Assembly (NCBI GenBank): GCA_038503035.1
Contig: JAVSML010001156.1
Coordinates: 378,182-442,181, forward strand
Origin: Crocodylus rhombifer
Lineage: Eukaryota > Chordata > Crocodylia > Crocodylidae
Direction of reading: 5' to 3'
Length of the DNA: 64,000 nucleotides
Shown: positions 22,868 to 33,187 of the stretch, in pieces
Numbering within the stretch: the stretch's first letter is position 1
Layout of the letters: the number at the start of each line of letters is the position of its first letter
Position numbers and translations under genes: made by a program
The notes under the pieces: model-generated
Told to the model about the DNA's origin: nothing
The model's database searches: none
The model's input: the letters and a program-made list of their open reading frames with translations, nothing else

Positions 22868-23998
22868 AGGCATAATTGATCCAACCTTTGCAGGTTTCTC
22901 TACGCTGCAAAAATTGGATTCAAAGCAAAGGGAACTCACATTCATCGGGGGGGGAAGGGTCAGGGGAGGACAGACAACGTAGGCAAATGTCTGCACTGGC
23001 CAGGCCAGAAGGCAGGAGGTGCTTCTGCATGCAACCCAGCAGGCCAGACATTACTGAGGGCAACCAAGCAGAACCATCTCTGATTAGCTGTCAGGCACAC
23101 ACACTCCACCCCCACACCCCAACCCCCTGCTGTCAACATAAACCCTCCCTTAAGCCCAGCCCTAAACTTCCAGAGCTGGTCACCATGGCAGCCCCCGGGG
23201 GCAAGTGAGGAAGGGGATGGAGCCCCTCCACCCCAACCCCACAGCTGGTCTGCACAGTACAGGGGCTCCACTGCAGCTTAGTTTCCCCCCTTACAGCCCA
23301 GCTGGGTGATCACTTCAGTCCCATCCCCACACCAGACCTGGCCTCTCAGCCCCATGTCGGATGGTGTGTGGGAGTAACACTGGCCCTAGCCCTGGCTCCC
23401 TCCCCCAGCTGGGGTGGGCACAGTGCAGGGGGCCCCCATACATCCTGGTTGGGCAATCACCCCAGCCCTGCCCCTGTTCCAGACCTGGCCTCTCAGCGGC
23501 TGAGGGGCCAGGTCTGGTATGGGGGTGGGGTGGGGCTGTGCAACCCCAGCTGGAGGGACCAGGAGGGGCTCCATTCTTCCCCTTGCCAGCTCCCCCATGC
23601 CCCGCATGGCCTGGGTTGTGGAGCAGAGGCGTTGCTGTCTCAGCTCTGTGACAGGAACCAGTGGGAGGGGCCAGCCCAACTTAACCAGAGCGGAGGAGCA
23701 CTGGCAGAGGCTAGCCTGCCCACCCTACAGGGGAGGAGGGTTAATGGGGGCCGCAAAGCATCCTGGGGTGCTGGGGGCTGTGACCTAACTTGAGTTGGGA
23801 AGGGATATGGAACAAAAGTTCAACAAACCAGTCTAACCCAAACTGATGAAATCTGATACTACATCCATCCAGGTCTATCTTAAACCTGATTCTGCCATTA
23901 TGAAACTTGTATTTGTGCACTGAATTTCTCTTCTGTTACAGGTTTAGACCAGTTTCTGATCACTTATTCCAGTTTATGTATAATTTCTGTCCCTAATA
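22868..23998 (-). mobile_element. GC-cored non-autonomous repeat, family B copy 2
   Basis: Inverted relative to copy 1 at 5033-5752. The ends match over more than 150 bp each: AATTGATCCAACCTTTGCAGGTTTCTC, then CTGCACTGGCCAGG...ATTACTGAGGGCA on the left, and AACCAGTCTAACCC...CATCCAGG...TGTTACAGGTTTAGACCAG on the right. This copy carries about 400 bp more GC-rich core (about 23200-23780). Segment 23752-23850 also matches 44918-45005. No coding capacity is credible; long open frames here are due to GC richness. Confidence 0.6.
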
Positions 23999-24177
23999 TG
24001 TCTTTAAGCGTGATCCTCTTCCACCCTGAGTCCCTGAAAAAAAAATTAATAAGTCTACTCTTGTAGCACACTGTCATCTTAAGTGCCTACATCAAACGGG
24101 GGAAGAAGAGAAGGGCCCACCTACTTTTTATCCTATATACATCCTTGCTCAGGAAGTGGAGGACCTAGGTTCTAGAC

Positions 24178-25728
24178 TGAGTGGGCAAAATACAGCCCGT
24201 GGGCTAGATCTGGCCCACGGAGTGGATCCACCCTGTGGCTATTCCCGCAGTACTCAGCCCCACCCACTTCCACCAAGGCAGTCCACACTGCAAACCTGCG
24301 TGCTTACCAGCCTGGGCCCCAACCAGCGTATGCAGGTTCTCCTGGGGGCTGTTCTTGGTGCTGCTCTGCTCCCTTCACCTCCAGTGAGAGCTGCCCAGAT
24401 GAAGCTTCCCCCCCCACCCCCCACCTGGAGTGGCGCACCAGGGACAGGAGCAGGAGGAGCCACTGCTGGAGGAGAGCAGAGCAGCACCTGGCTGACTACA
24501 TCTGCACTGGGAACAGCCCTGCCAGAAGCTGTACATGCTGGCTGGTAAGCACGTGCTGGCTGGGGCTCAAGCTAGTGGGGCTGTTCTGCTCCCCTCACCT
24601 CCAGCTATGGCTCCTCCTACTGCTCCTACCCCTGCTGTGCCACCCTGAGCAATGGAGAGCTTCAGCATGCAGGGCTCCAGCTCCAGTTCCCAGCTGCCTT
24701 CCACCCAGTCCGCCCACCCAGCAAAATGAGCAACCACCTGTGGGCAGGCAGAGGGGGGTGGAAGGCAGCCAGGAGCTAGAGCTAGAGCCAGAGCCCTGTG
24801 CACTTGGGCAGCAGCTGCCCAGATGAAGCTTCCCTGCCCCCACCCCTCACCCAGAGCGGTGCAGCAGGGGCAGGGGCAGGGGCAGGAGATGGAGTTGCCA
24901 TTGGACGTAAGAGGAGCAAAACAGCCCCACCAGCCCATCCCCCTGCCAGCATGAGCAGCTTCTGGTGGGGCTGATCCTGGTGCAACTGCAGCTGGCTAGG
25001 TGCTACTTCACTCCCCTACCTCCAGTGGCAGTGGCTCCTCCTGCTGCTCCTGCCCTTGCAGCTTTGCTCCAGGTAGGCAGGGAGGAAGCTCCAGGAGCAC
25101 GCAGCTTCAGCTAGAGTCAAGGGGAAGCAAAGCAGCACCTGGGTGGCTGCAGCCACACCAAGAATACCCCACAAGAAGCTGCATGCTGGCCAGGGCCAGG
25201 GCCAGGGCCAGGGCCAAGCCAGTGGGTATGAGCAGGAGCACAGTGCAGGCTGCTCTAGGCAGAGCTCAGCCGCATGCAGAGTGTTCCAGTGACAGCCATG
25301 GACTGCACCACCAGCTCTACTATACATGCCCCACAACTCCCCTCCCCCTCTTTACCTCCAGCTGGCTCCCAAGATCTAGTGCCCAGGCAGCCCCCACCCC
25401 GCACATACATGNNNNNNNNNNGCCCAGGCAGCCCCCACCCCGCACATACATGCACATATGGCCACCATGCACCCCACACATCCCCCCATACAGATCCCCC
25501 CACTTCCACCCCACAAGGCAGGGCATGCAGGGAGCAGATGGTGGCTCAGCCCAGGTTCAAGCTGTCACTGCCCTGCAACCCAGCTCCATGATCTCAGCCT
25601 TGCCCACCTGTCCCATTCTCCATCCACCCAAAGCCCCATGGGGAGTTTTGGTGAGTTCTTGTGTGGGGTGGGGTGCTGACTGGGCGCACAACAGTTCATC
25701 AAAGCTCCCTACATGACCCTCAAGCCCA
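24178..25728. mobile_element. GC-rich hAT-like non-autonomous element
   Basis: Left end TGAGTGGGCAAAATACAGCCC and right end (reverse complement) CTGGGGTTAGCAACTATTTGG fit hAT terminal inverted repeats. The flanking octamers TTCTAGAC and CTCTAGAT agree at six positions, as expected for an old 8-bp duplication. The interior is a patchwork of direct and inverted copies of one motif, TCACCTCCAG followed by GGCTCCTCCT(A/G)CTGCTCCTGCC (plus strand near 24375, 24596, 25017; inverted near 24437-24490 and 24861-24900). No transposase frame is recognisable. The long open frames are compositional. Confidence 0.5.
25381..25452. other. Assembly gap flanked by identical 31-nt copies
   Basis: Ten Ns at 25412-25421. 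The 31 bases before the gap (25381-25411, starting GCCCAGGCAGCCCC) are repeated exactly after it (25422-25452). The simplest reading is two overlapping contig ends that were not merged. Confidence 0.85.
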
Positions 25729-25803
25729 AATAGTTGCTAACCCCAGCTCTAGATCCTCTCAACCAGAAGGGGTTTGAACCCACCTTTCCCACTTTCTGGG
25801 AAA

Positions 25804-26513
25804 GTTTCATAGTTTCATAGTTGGTAGAGTCAGAAGGGACCTAAGCAGATCATCAAGTCCAACCCCCTGCCATGGGCAGGAAAGAGTACTGTGGTCAAAC
25901 AACCCCAGCTAGGTGATTGTCTAACCTCCTTTTGAAGACCCCCAGGGTAGGAGCAAGCACCACTTCCCTTGGAAGTTGGTTCCAGATCCTAGCCGCCCTG
26001 ACTGTGAAGTAGCGCCTCCTAATATCTAGCCTGAATCTACTCTCCATCAATTTATGGCTGTTATTCCTTGTTACTCCTGGTAGCGCTTGGGGGAACAGGG
26101 ACTCCCCCAGTGCCTGCTGGTCCCCCTTGGCCAGTTTATAGATAGCCACCAGATCCCCCCTCAGCCTTCTCTTGTGGAGGCTGAACAGGTTCAGGTCCTG
26201 TAGCCTTTCCTCGTAGGGCCTGCCCTGCTGCCCCTGATCATGCGAGTGGCCCTCCTCTGGACCCTCTCGATGCTGTCCACATCCCTCCTGAATTGTGGCA
26301 CCCAGAACTGGATACAGTATTCCAACTGCGGCCTGACCAGTATTGCACAGAGTGGGAGGATCACCTCCTTTGACTGGCTCATGATGCATCTATGGATGCA
26401 TGACAAGGTGCAGTTAGCCTTCCTAATCATGTCCCCACATCGGTGGCCCATGTTCATTTTGGAATCAATAATGACTCCAAGATCCTCTTCTGCCTCTCTG
26501 CTGAGTGGTTGAC
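25804..26513 (-). mobile_element. CR1 LINE 3' portion, minus strand
   Basis: A 0.7-kb 5'-truncated CR1. The 3' tail TTCATAGTTTCATAG at 25806-25820 is followed (minus strand, going upstream) by 3' UTR and ORF2 C-terminal coding. Fairly well preserved, younger than the relics at 17.8 and 54.9 kb. Confidence 0.9.
25895..26457 (-). pseudogene. CR1 ORF2 C-terminal fragment
   Basis: Two overlapping minus-strand frames. The upstream one (26457-26191, 88 residues) reads NMGHRCGDMIRKANCTLSCIHR, SKEVILPLCAILVRPQLEYCIQFWVPQFRRDVD, IERVQRRATRMIRG. It then shifts to the other frame (26389-25895), which carries RPYEERLQDLNLFSLHKRRLRGDLVAIYKL...RFRLDIRRRYFTVRAARIWNQLPREVV. Together these cover the whole post-RT domain of CR1 ORF2 with a frameshift near 26200-26230. 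No RT core is left. The product is not functional. Confidence 0.85.
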
Positions 26514-26515
26514 AA

Positions 26516-27554
26516 GTGTTTAACCACTAATGAATAAAATGAAACCTGACTCTTGTAGTCCAGTGATAAAGTTGCCCTCTGCCTTCTGGGTCGGAATAAA
26601 CTCTGCATTCTGTTCACAATGCACAGTGCATTAGCAGCATTAGAAACAAGGACCAGAACCTAGGACTTCCTGCCTCCCAGGGGAGTGCTCGCATTCCCTC
26701 TTGCTTGCTCTTCTTCTGGCACCATTACTTTTGCATCTTTCTCTCAGTAGTCTAGCTTCTGCAGGAGGGCTGGAGGTTGTCCTTAGCCATGCTTAGTCTA
26801 TAACCTGGTGGTTTGGCATTTTCAGCCAAATGGAAGAAGTGTATACAAACCACTTCAGGCTGGAGTACCTGGAACCCAAATCTTGCAGTGTGCTACTAGG
26901 AAAAAAGTATGGGGGTCGACCACTGCCTCCTCCTCCTCCTAGTAATACACAAGCCGGAAGGACATAATGGTTCCATGCCTGCTATTTGCTATTGGTTGCC
27001 TATAGGTGACTCCTTGCTTTGAAGGAACTTTAGGCTGTCCATTCAGAGAATGGGAGAGAGGTGAACTGCCTGGGCAGAATAGCATCACTTTCCAGAAGCA
27101 AGACATGTAGCATTGGGGAAAGTATCTTCATAGGCTTAGATATCTAGCTGGACTTTGTGTTTGGAAATACAACTGGGAGGACAAGATACAAAGTTGGAAG
27201 ATAAAATGAATATATCTGGTGATTAAAAAGTTATGAATAGGATTGGAGCATAGAATTGACAGTGACTGGTTATACCAATGCAATGGACAGCTCTTGCATC
27301 CTAGCTATGGAAGTGATCACTGTCTGAACCATCAGAAGTGAGCACTTCCTCCTAAAATTATCTGGGCAAAGATCCAGTGCTGTGAATGAGAGATGTTTCT
27401 TGACTCTACAGCAATAATCTGATACTTAGGAAAGAGATCAGCCTTTCCTTGAATCACAGTGCTTACTTTTCTGGGACAAAGTAACATTTTTTTTAGATTT
27501 TGAGAGACAAAACTATAATTCCTACACCACAACTTGTTGTGCAGAGGTTTACAA
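26516..27554. other. Unassigned stretch between CR1 elements
   Basis: No gene, terminal repeat or known element seen. AT-balanced, many stops. Confidence 0.4.
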
Positions 27555-27640
27555 TATCATAGAATCATAGAAGTAGTGTTGGAAGGGACCTTGTAGATTT
27601 TCAAGTCCAACCCCCTGCCTGGGCAGGAGAAAAACTGGGC

Positions 27641-28153
27641 TCAAATGACTCCAGCCAGGTAGGCATCAAATCTCTTCTTAAAGATCCCCAGGGTAGGAGC
27701 CAGCACCACTTCCCTTGGAAGTTGGTTCCAGATCCTAGCTGCCCTGACTGTGAAGTAGTTCTTATGGATGTCTAATCTAAACCTACTTTCTGACAACTTA
27801 TGGTCATTATTCCTTGTTATGCCAGGGGGCGCTAGGGGAAATAAGGTCTCTCCCAAACCCTTCTGGTCCCCCCTAGTGAGTTTATAGATGATCACCAGGT
27901 GCCCCCCCAGCCTTCTCTTGTGAAGGCTGAACAGGTTCAGGTCCTGCAGTCTCTCATTGTAGGGTCTGCCCTGTTGTCCCCGGATCATGCGGGAGGCCCT
28001 CCTCTGGACCTTCTCAATGTTGTCCACATCTCTCCTGAACTGGGGTGCACAGAATTGGACACAGTACTCCACCTGTGGCCTGACTGGTGTTGCATAGAGG
28101 GGGAGGATCAGCTCCTTGGCCCTGCTAGAGATGCACCTATGGATGCACGACAA
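27641..28153 (-). pseudogene. CR1 ORF2 C-terminal domain
   Basis: A 170-residue open frame with the complete post-RT region: SCIHRCISSRAKELILPLYATPVRPQVEYCVQFCAPQFRRDVDNIEKVQRRASRMIRG (residues 2-59), then RPYNERLQDLNLFSLHKRRLGGHL, and SRFRLDIHKNYFTVRAARIWNQLPREVVLAP near the end. One of the best-preserved CR1 C-termini here. It ends at the natural CR1 stop position, just before the 3' UTR. Function of this region in CR1 is poorly understood. In frame with neither the RT fragment upstream nor the endonuclease. Confidence 0.85.
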
Positions 28154-28310
28154 GGTCCGGTTAGCCCTTCCAACCGTGACCTCGCATTGCCATGTTCATC
28201 TTGGAGTCAATAATGACTCCAAGATCCCTTTCTGCCTCCGTGCTCTCAAGAAGGGAGTTCCCCATCTTATAAGTGTGCTGCTGGCTACTACTGCCCAAGT
28301 GCAGCACCCT

Positions 28311-28705
28311 TCACTTGTCAGTATTGAAATGCATCCTGTTTTTGTTGGCCCACCCCTGTAACCTATCCAAGTCTTGCTGCAGTCTTTCCCTCCCTACAAG
28401 CATGCTCACCTCACCCAAAATTTTGGTATCATCAGTGAATTTAAACAGGTTGCTTTTCACCCCATTGTCCAAATCGCTGATAAAGAGATTGAACAGCACG
28501 GGCCCAAGGACTGAGCCCTGGGGGACTCTGCTGCCCACTTCTCCCCAGGTCGAATATGACCCGTCCACCAATCTGCAATCCATCTGACTGTGTAGGCATC
28601 AATGCCACAGTCACCTAGTTTTTTAATGAGGATGGGGTGGGAGACAGTGTCAAAGGCCTTGCTGAAGTCCAGAAAGACGACATCCATGGCAACACCTGCA
28701 TCCAA
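28311..28705 (-). pseudogene. CR1 ORF2 reverse transcriptase palm
   Basis: Two overlapping minus-strand frames cover the RT palm. The upstream one (28705-28457) contains motif A as VVFLDFSKAFDTVSHP with the catalytic aspartate intact. The downstream one (28583-28311) contains VPQGSVLGPVLFNLFISDLD and motif C as FTDDTKI. The two aspartates of motif C are kept, but the usual alanine before them is a threonine. A frameshift near 28540 separates the halves. The enzyme would have copied CR1 RNA; this copy cannot. Confidence 0.85.
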
Positions 28706-28977
28706 TGCTTTTGTGACCTAATCATAAAAGACAATCAGGTTGGTCTGACATGACCTGCCTCTAATGAAACCATGCTGGCTGCCCTTGAGCATCATCTCTG
28801 AGGCCGGCCCATCACAGATGTGCTCCATGATGATCTTCTCAAAGAGTTTCCCTAGGATTGAGGTAAGACTGATGGGCCTATAGTTGCCCGGGTTCTCCCT
28901 CCTCCCTTTTTTAAAGATGGGGGACCACGTTGGCTATCTTCCAATCATCTGGCATCTGGCCCGAGCACCATGAGTGC
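28706..28977 (-). pseudogene. CR1 ORF2 RT fingers, frame-broken
   Basis: The minus strand here encodes, with shifts and stops, the finger region: PPIFKKGRRENPGNYRPISLTS near 28930-28860 and HGFIRGRSCQTNLIVFYD near 28785-28730. No single open frame covers it. Confidence 0.75.
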
Positions 28978-29418
28978 TCATAAAGCCATGCCAAAGGCCT
29001 TGCAATAACCCCTGCTAGCTCCCTCAACACCCTGGGGTGGAGAGCATCTGGACCTGCTGATTTGAACACGTCCAGTCAGAAGCTCTCTAACCCGGTCCTC
29101 CCCAACCTGAGATCTGGAGGTGTTCCCCTCGAGTCCATCTTGCATCACAGTGGGGAAGTCCCAGTCCCTGCACAAGAAAATGGAGGTGAAGAATTGGTTA
29201 AAGAGGTCTGCTTTCTCCTCTGGTGCAACCACCAGATTGCCCAGAGGATCTTGCAGGGGCCCCACATTTCCTGGTGCCTTCTCCATCCTCCCTATATATT
29301 TGAAAAGGGACTTTTTATTATCTTTGATCTTGGACGCTAGTCCTAGCTCTATGTCCGCCTTAGCTTTCCTGACAGCCCCCCTACAGGCCCAAGCAGAGGA
29401 GGTATACTCCTCTTTCAA
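28978..29418 (-). pseudogene. CR1 ORF2 linker between endonuclease and RT
   Basis: A 146-residue open frame with the CR1 linker pattern: EEYTSSAWACRGAVRKAKADIELGLASKIKDNKKSLFKYIGRMEKAPGNVGPL (residues 3-55), DPLGNLVVAPEEKADLFNQFFTSIF (about 57-81), then the DRVRELLTG block. The end, where SGPDxxHPRVLRELA is expected, is frame-shifted (QISRSRCSPPQGVEGAS). Homologous to the fragment at 2098-2373 of the plus-strand CR1. Confidence 0.8.
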
Positions 29419-29490
29419 GATAGCACCCCCCTTCCACCAGTTGTACGCTGCCTTTTTGGCAATCAGTCATTCCTGGACACCCTTGGTGAG

Positions 29491-30337
29491 TCAGTGGGGC
29501 TTTCGGGCACTCCTGCACCCCTCGCTTCTTGTTGGGATGGTCACCCCTTGGGCCCTGGCTATCGTCTCCTTAAGGAACGACCACTCATCTTGGGCACTGA
29601 ATTCCCCTGCTCTTGAGAACCCCAGAACCTCTCCCACTAGTCTCCTCAACTCGTTGAAGTTGGCCCTCTTGAAGTCTAGGGCTACCGCCTTGCTGCAGGC
29701 CCTTGACACCCTGCGCTGGATGATGAATTCCAGCAAGCGATGATCACTATCACCCAGGTGGTCAAGGACCTGGAGGCCCCTTACCAGGATGTCGCCTGTG
29801 GCCAGGACCAGGTCCAACGGGGCATTTCCTCTGGTGGGACTGTGTACCTCCCGAATTAAGTGGAGGTCCTGTATCTCAGCCAGGAACCTCCTGGAACAGT
29901 CTGACCTGGCTGACTGTTCCTCCCAGTAGGTGTTCGGGTAATTTAAATCAACTATGACAACTACATCCCTTGCCTTAAGTGCCTCTGCAAGCTGGCCCGA
30001 AAATTCCCAGTCCAGCTCCTCCCCTTGGTTGGGGGGTCTGTAGTAGACCCCCACCGTTAGATCCCTCTCCCCATGGCCCCCTTGTATCTTGACCCAGAGC
30101 ACTTCAGCTTGCCCCTCCTCTGACCCCATTCTGCTGACAGAGGATGTGTATTGCTCTTTGACATAGAGCGCCACACCCCCCACCTTTCCTTCTTTCTCTA
30201 TTCTGCTTGTAAAGCCTATAGCCCCTAATGCTAACTGCCCAGTCATGGGATGAATCCCACCATGTTTCTGTAAGCCCTATTATGTCTGGGTCTGAACTGG
30301 CTATTCTGAGGGTGAGTTCCTCCTGTTTATTCCCCAT
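29491..30337 (-). pseudogene. CR1 ORF2 APE-like endonuclease domain
   Basis: The endonuclease is split over two minus-strand frames. 30337-30104 has MGNKQEELTLRIASSDPDIIGLTETWWDSSHDWAVSIRGYRLY, including the metal-site glutamate of LTETW. 30246-29491 (251 residues) has GVYYRPPNQGEELDW, VVVIVDLNYPNTYWE and GDSDHRLLEF with the catalytic SDH. In the DxN block the usual glycine before the aspartate is valine, but D and N remain. A frameshift near 30150-30180 joins the two. This domain nicks target DNA to prime reverse transcription. All recognisable catalytic residues are present, unusual for a copy otherwise broken. Confidence 0.85.
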
Positions 30338-30370
30338 ACTATGAGCATTAGCATATAGGTATCATGAAAA

Positions 30371-31356
30371 TGTAGGGTCTTGCCTGGTTGCGTGTGCCAT
30401 CCCCCGATTTGGGAGACTGTCCGGACCCCTCTATGTGTCTCCACTGGTAAAGTTCCCTCAGTTGCCCTGGTCAAGACTGCAGCTTGGCTAGGCTAGAAAC
30501 TATAGATTCCTTAGTAAACGCTCCTGATAATGTTGGTGGGAATGCTGTTTTATTCACTCCAGCTTGTTTGCCTATCTGATGTTAATCATTATCTGTTCTT
30601 TTGCTCTCTTCCTTTAAAAGCAAGGAAATGCCAAGAACAAGTATTCTTGATAAATTGTGTAGAAAATCATATTTCTGCATGCTTGTAGCAAAGGTCAAGC
30701 CAGTAAAATAAAAGATATGTCTAATTATAATGTGATTCCTTCTCAGAACTAGACTCTGTGAAGTATATGTACAGCAAGAAGGTCCTTACAATGTGTCTTT
30801 AATGAAACAAGCCTGCTTCCTATTTAGGTAGATGAGTAAAGCATGGCACTGGCATTAAATGGAGTGAAGTGTGCAAAGTTTAAACCTTTCCATTGTCTCT
30901 GGATAGAGGAGTGCATTCAGATGTTTATGTTTAACATGAACAAATTTATGATCTGATGTGCACTCCTTTGAGCACAGATGTATTCCAACAATTTGCTGAG
31001 TCCTAATTTTGAAGGAGTATTTTGAAAACATAACATTTTCTAGCTATTTTGTTGAGGGATTTTAGTGAAGACTTTTCAGTGAAACGTTAAGGTCCTATCA
31101 GAGAGAGCCAAAACATTGCTAGAAAGCCAAGACTAGAACACTCTTAAGAGAGTTACAATTTTAAATTCATTCCTTCATCCAGTTGTTCTTGGCCCAGTCT
31201 TAAGATCTACTAAGAGCCTCTAGGCACCTAAATTCCTTCTCTTCCTGTGAAAGCTCCCAACAGTAGTGTAAATTAAAATAATGATTATCACAACCATTTT
31301 AGATAATATTACAACTTTTTCAATTATGCTACAGAAAGATGACAAGCAAAAACTAT
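30371..31356. other. Unassigned AT-rich stretch
   Basis: About 30371-30480 may still belong to the CR1 5' side; beyond that nothing is recognised. Confidence 0.35.
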
Positions 31357-31700
31357 GTGTGCCTATCTATGAGCATGGAGGCTGTTCTGATGCACTGTAA
31401 TTAATTACAGCGTGTTGAAGCAGACTTTATTAATTGAGTTTGCTGGAGTGTGGTAATTACGACACTCCAGCTAGCCCCTGTGTCTCCTACATCAGTGTCC
31501 CCATGCTTCAAAATGGCAGCAGGGGTACTTTATCTAAAGTTCGTCAAACAAGCTTTAGATACAGTGCCCCCAACACCATTTTGAAATGTGGGAATGCTGA
31601 TAGACAAGACACTCTGGGTGCTTTAATTAGAGCAGCTCTAAGAGCTGCTCTAATTAAAGTAGGGCCGCTCCCCAACCCCTGGAGCACATGTATAGACACT
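31357..31700. mobile_element. Multi-hairpin MITE, family A copy 3
   Basis: Best-preserved example of the three-hairpin design. TGTAATTAATTACA at 31396-31409 and a GGAGTGTGGTAATTACGACACTCC-type foldback at 31445-31468. The second pairs CTTCAAAATGGCAGCAGGGG (31506 on) with CAACACCATTTTGAA (to 31586). The third pairs CTTTAATTAGAGCAGCTCT with AGAGCTGCTCTAATTAAAG at about 31620-31659. Right end GTATAGACACTC. A hAT element follows within a few bases. Confidence 0.7.
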
Positions 31701-31706
31701 CTAAGC

Positions 31707-32017
31707 CAGGGGTCCCCAACCCCTGGGCAGCAGCCTGGTGCCAGGCCACAAAAGGTCAGCTGCCAGTCTGCAGGAGAGCTGGCTGCCAGACCAGAAGTGA
31801 CCACAGACTGGCAAACCGCGGACCAGAAGTGACCAGCATACTGCAGACTGGCAGCCAACCTTTTTTTATACTCTACTCAGTACAGTATTCAGTATAAAAA
31901 AGGGTTGGCTGCCTGCCTGCAGTATGCCAGTTGCTACTGGTTCACAACTTGCCAGTCCCCGGTTACTTCCGGTCCCCAGTTTCCTGATCCTTGGCATAAA
32001 AATATTGGGAACCCCTG
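31707..32017. mobile_element. hAT-superfamily MITE with target-site duplication
   Basis: A 311-bp element starting CAGGGGTCCCCAACC and ending GGGAACCCCTG, typical hAT terminal inverted repeats. The 8-bp flanks are CTCTAAGC (31699-31706) and CCCTAAGC (32018-32025), seven of eight identical, as hAT insertion produces. The interior is largely a foldback: GGCAGCCAACCTTTTTTTATACT (31850-31872) pairs with AGTATAAAAAAGGGTTGGCTGCC near 31890-31912. No transposase. Confidence 0.85.
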
Positions 32018-32224
32018 CCCTAAGCTACTAAAACCTGACTTGAACATGAAACTGAAAAACAAGGAACCATTCTTATCTAGACAACCTGTATGTCCCTCAA
32101 TAGATTAATTGCTTTACTTATCCTATTGGCCTATTCAACCCACATCTACCTCTCTCAGCAGTGGCCCCTCCCCCTATCTTTTGTATTATATTTGCTTCTA
32201 CTTAGAACCCCCACTTTCTGCAAC

Positions 32225-32290
32225 TCCATTCACAGCATCTGATGAAGTAGAGTATCACCTATGAAATCTTATACCTCTCTGAACTAGTAC
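32225..32290 (+). repeat. Dispersed repeat fragment (GCATCTGATGAAG type)
   Basis: CATTCACAGCATCTGATGAAGTAGAGTATCACC...ATGAAATCTTATACC resembles a common reptile interspersed repeat with a GCATCTGATGAAGTG core. Class unknown. Confidence 0.45.
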
Positions 32291-32295
32291 CTAGC

Positions 32296-32585
32296 GGCAT
32301 TTTTTACATGTGCTTCTGACATGGCACCAGGCAAGTCACATGTATCAGCAGTGCAGCTTGTCCCTGCACTGAGAAAAGGCAGCAGGGCGCTTTGAAATTA
32401 AACACATTCAGTGTGCTTTAGTTCAAAGTGCACTACTGCCATTTTCTCAGCGCAGAGGCGCACTGTACCACTGATAGATGTGCCATGTGCGGCTGCCACA
32501 GCATGTCAATTTACATGCTCCAGCAGACTCGATTAATCAAGTCTACACCACATCAGAACAAGCTCCCTGCACGTGTGTAAGTGCT
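32296..32585. mobile_element. Multi-hairpin MITE, sister group A' copy 2
   Basis: Left end GGCATTTTTTACATGTGC; right end GCACGTGTGTAAGTGC. Central hairpin: CACTGAGAAAAGGCAGCAGGGCGC (32367 on) pairs with GCACTACTGCCATTTTCTCAGCG (to about 32452). Clearly related to 18271-18576 and 63460-63771. Confidence 0.7.
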
Positions 32586-33187
32586 CACAAGTGCCACCCT
32601 GCCTTGCTTTTGCTTGACTTCAGACTAACATGGCTAACTCATTGAGAAATGTAATTAGCCTGAGTAAAGCATTACACTAACGCAGCTCTACTGTTTTATG
32701 TATAGATACCAGCACTGTTTTTTGCATAGCTCTGCATTAAGCAGTATAAACAAACCCAAAGTTAGAAAGGGATAGATTTTAGTCTAGGGCACAATGTCTG
32801 CAGATGCAGCCACATTACAGGTAGCCCCTGATGTTGCAGCAGTCTCTAGAGATGTTCTAATCCCACTGATTAATATGATCTCCACTTCCTAATCTCATAA
32901 ACCATCTAATTTTGTGAGATTTTCATACCCTTGAATGCTTGGGAACCAAGTAGGTTAGCCTTCTTACGAAATCTCTTCTGAACCACAACCATAAACTAAG
33001 CCACTTGGTTTTAAATCCAATCTGGAAGCCAAACTGTAAGAGTAGAATTCAAAAAATCCAAATCTGGACATTTCTCCCTGACTCCATTGAACCTGAAGAG
33101 GCCTGAATCAAGTTTCTTGTTTCATCCAATTTCTTATTCATACAAAGACAGATTTCCAATTATTAATAGCCTCAAGAGAACTCAGAG
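32586..33187. other. Unassigned stretch
   Basis: No gene or repeat boundary recognised. Confidence 0.4.

Larger units (their letters stand above)
27555..30370 (-). mobile_element. Nearly full-length ORF2 of a CR1 LINE, minus strand
   Basis: About 2.8 kb read on the minus strand: start of the endonuclease domain (YLYANAHSMGNKQEEL at about 30360-30315), the endonuclease, linker, reverse transcriptase, C-terminal domain, 3' UTR and a TCATAGAATCATAG tail at 27557-27570. This is by far the longest CR1 in the window. Homology ends close to the usual ORF2 start. Whether upstream sequence to about 30480 is CR1 5' DNA cannot be told by eye. Several frameshifts and stops make it inactive. Confidence 0.9.

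Noticed and set aside
25000..25716. 238-codon plus-strand open frame
   Set aside because: It crosses the N gap and a duplicated 31-mer, and lies in a GC-rich repeat patchwork. Composition explains the lack of stops.
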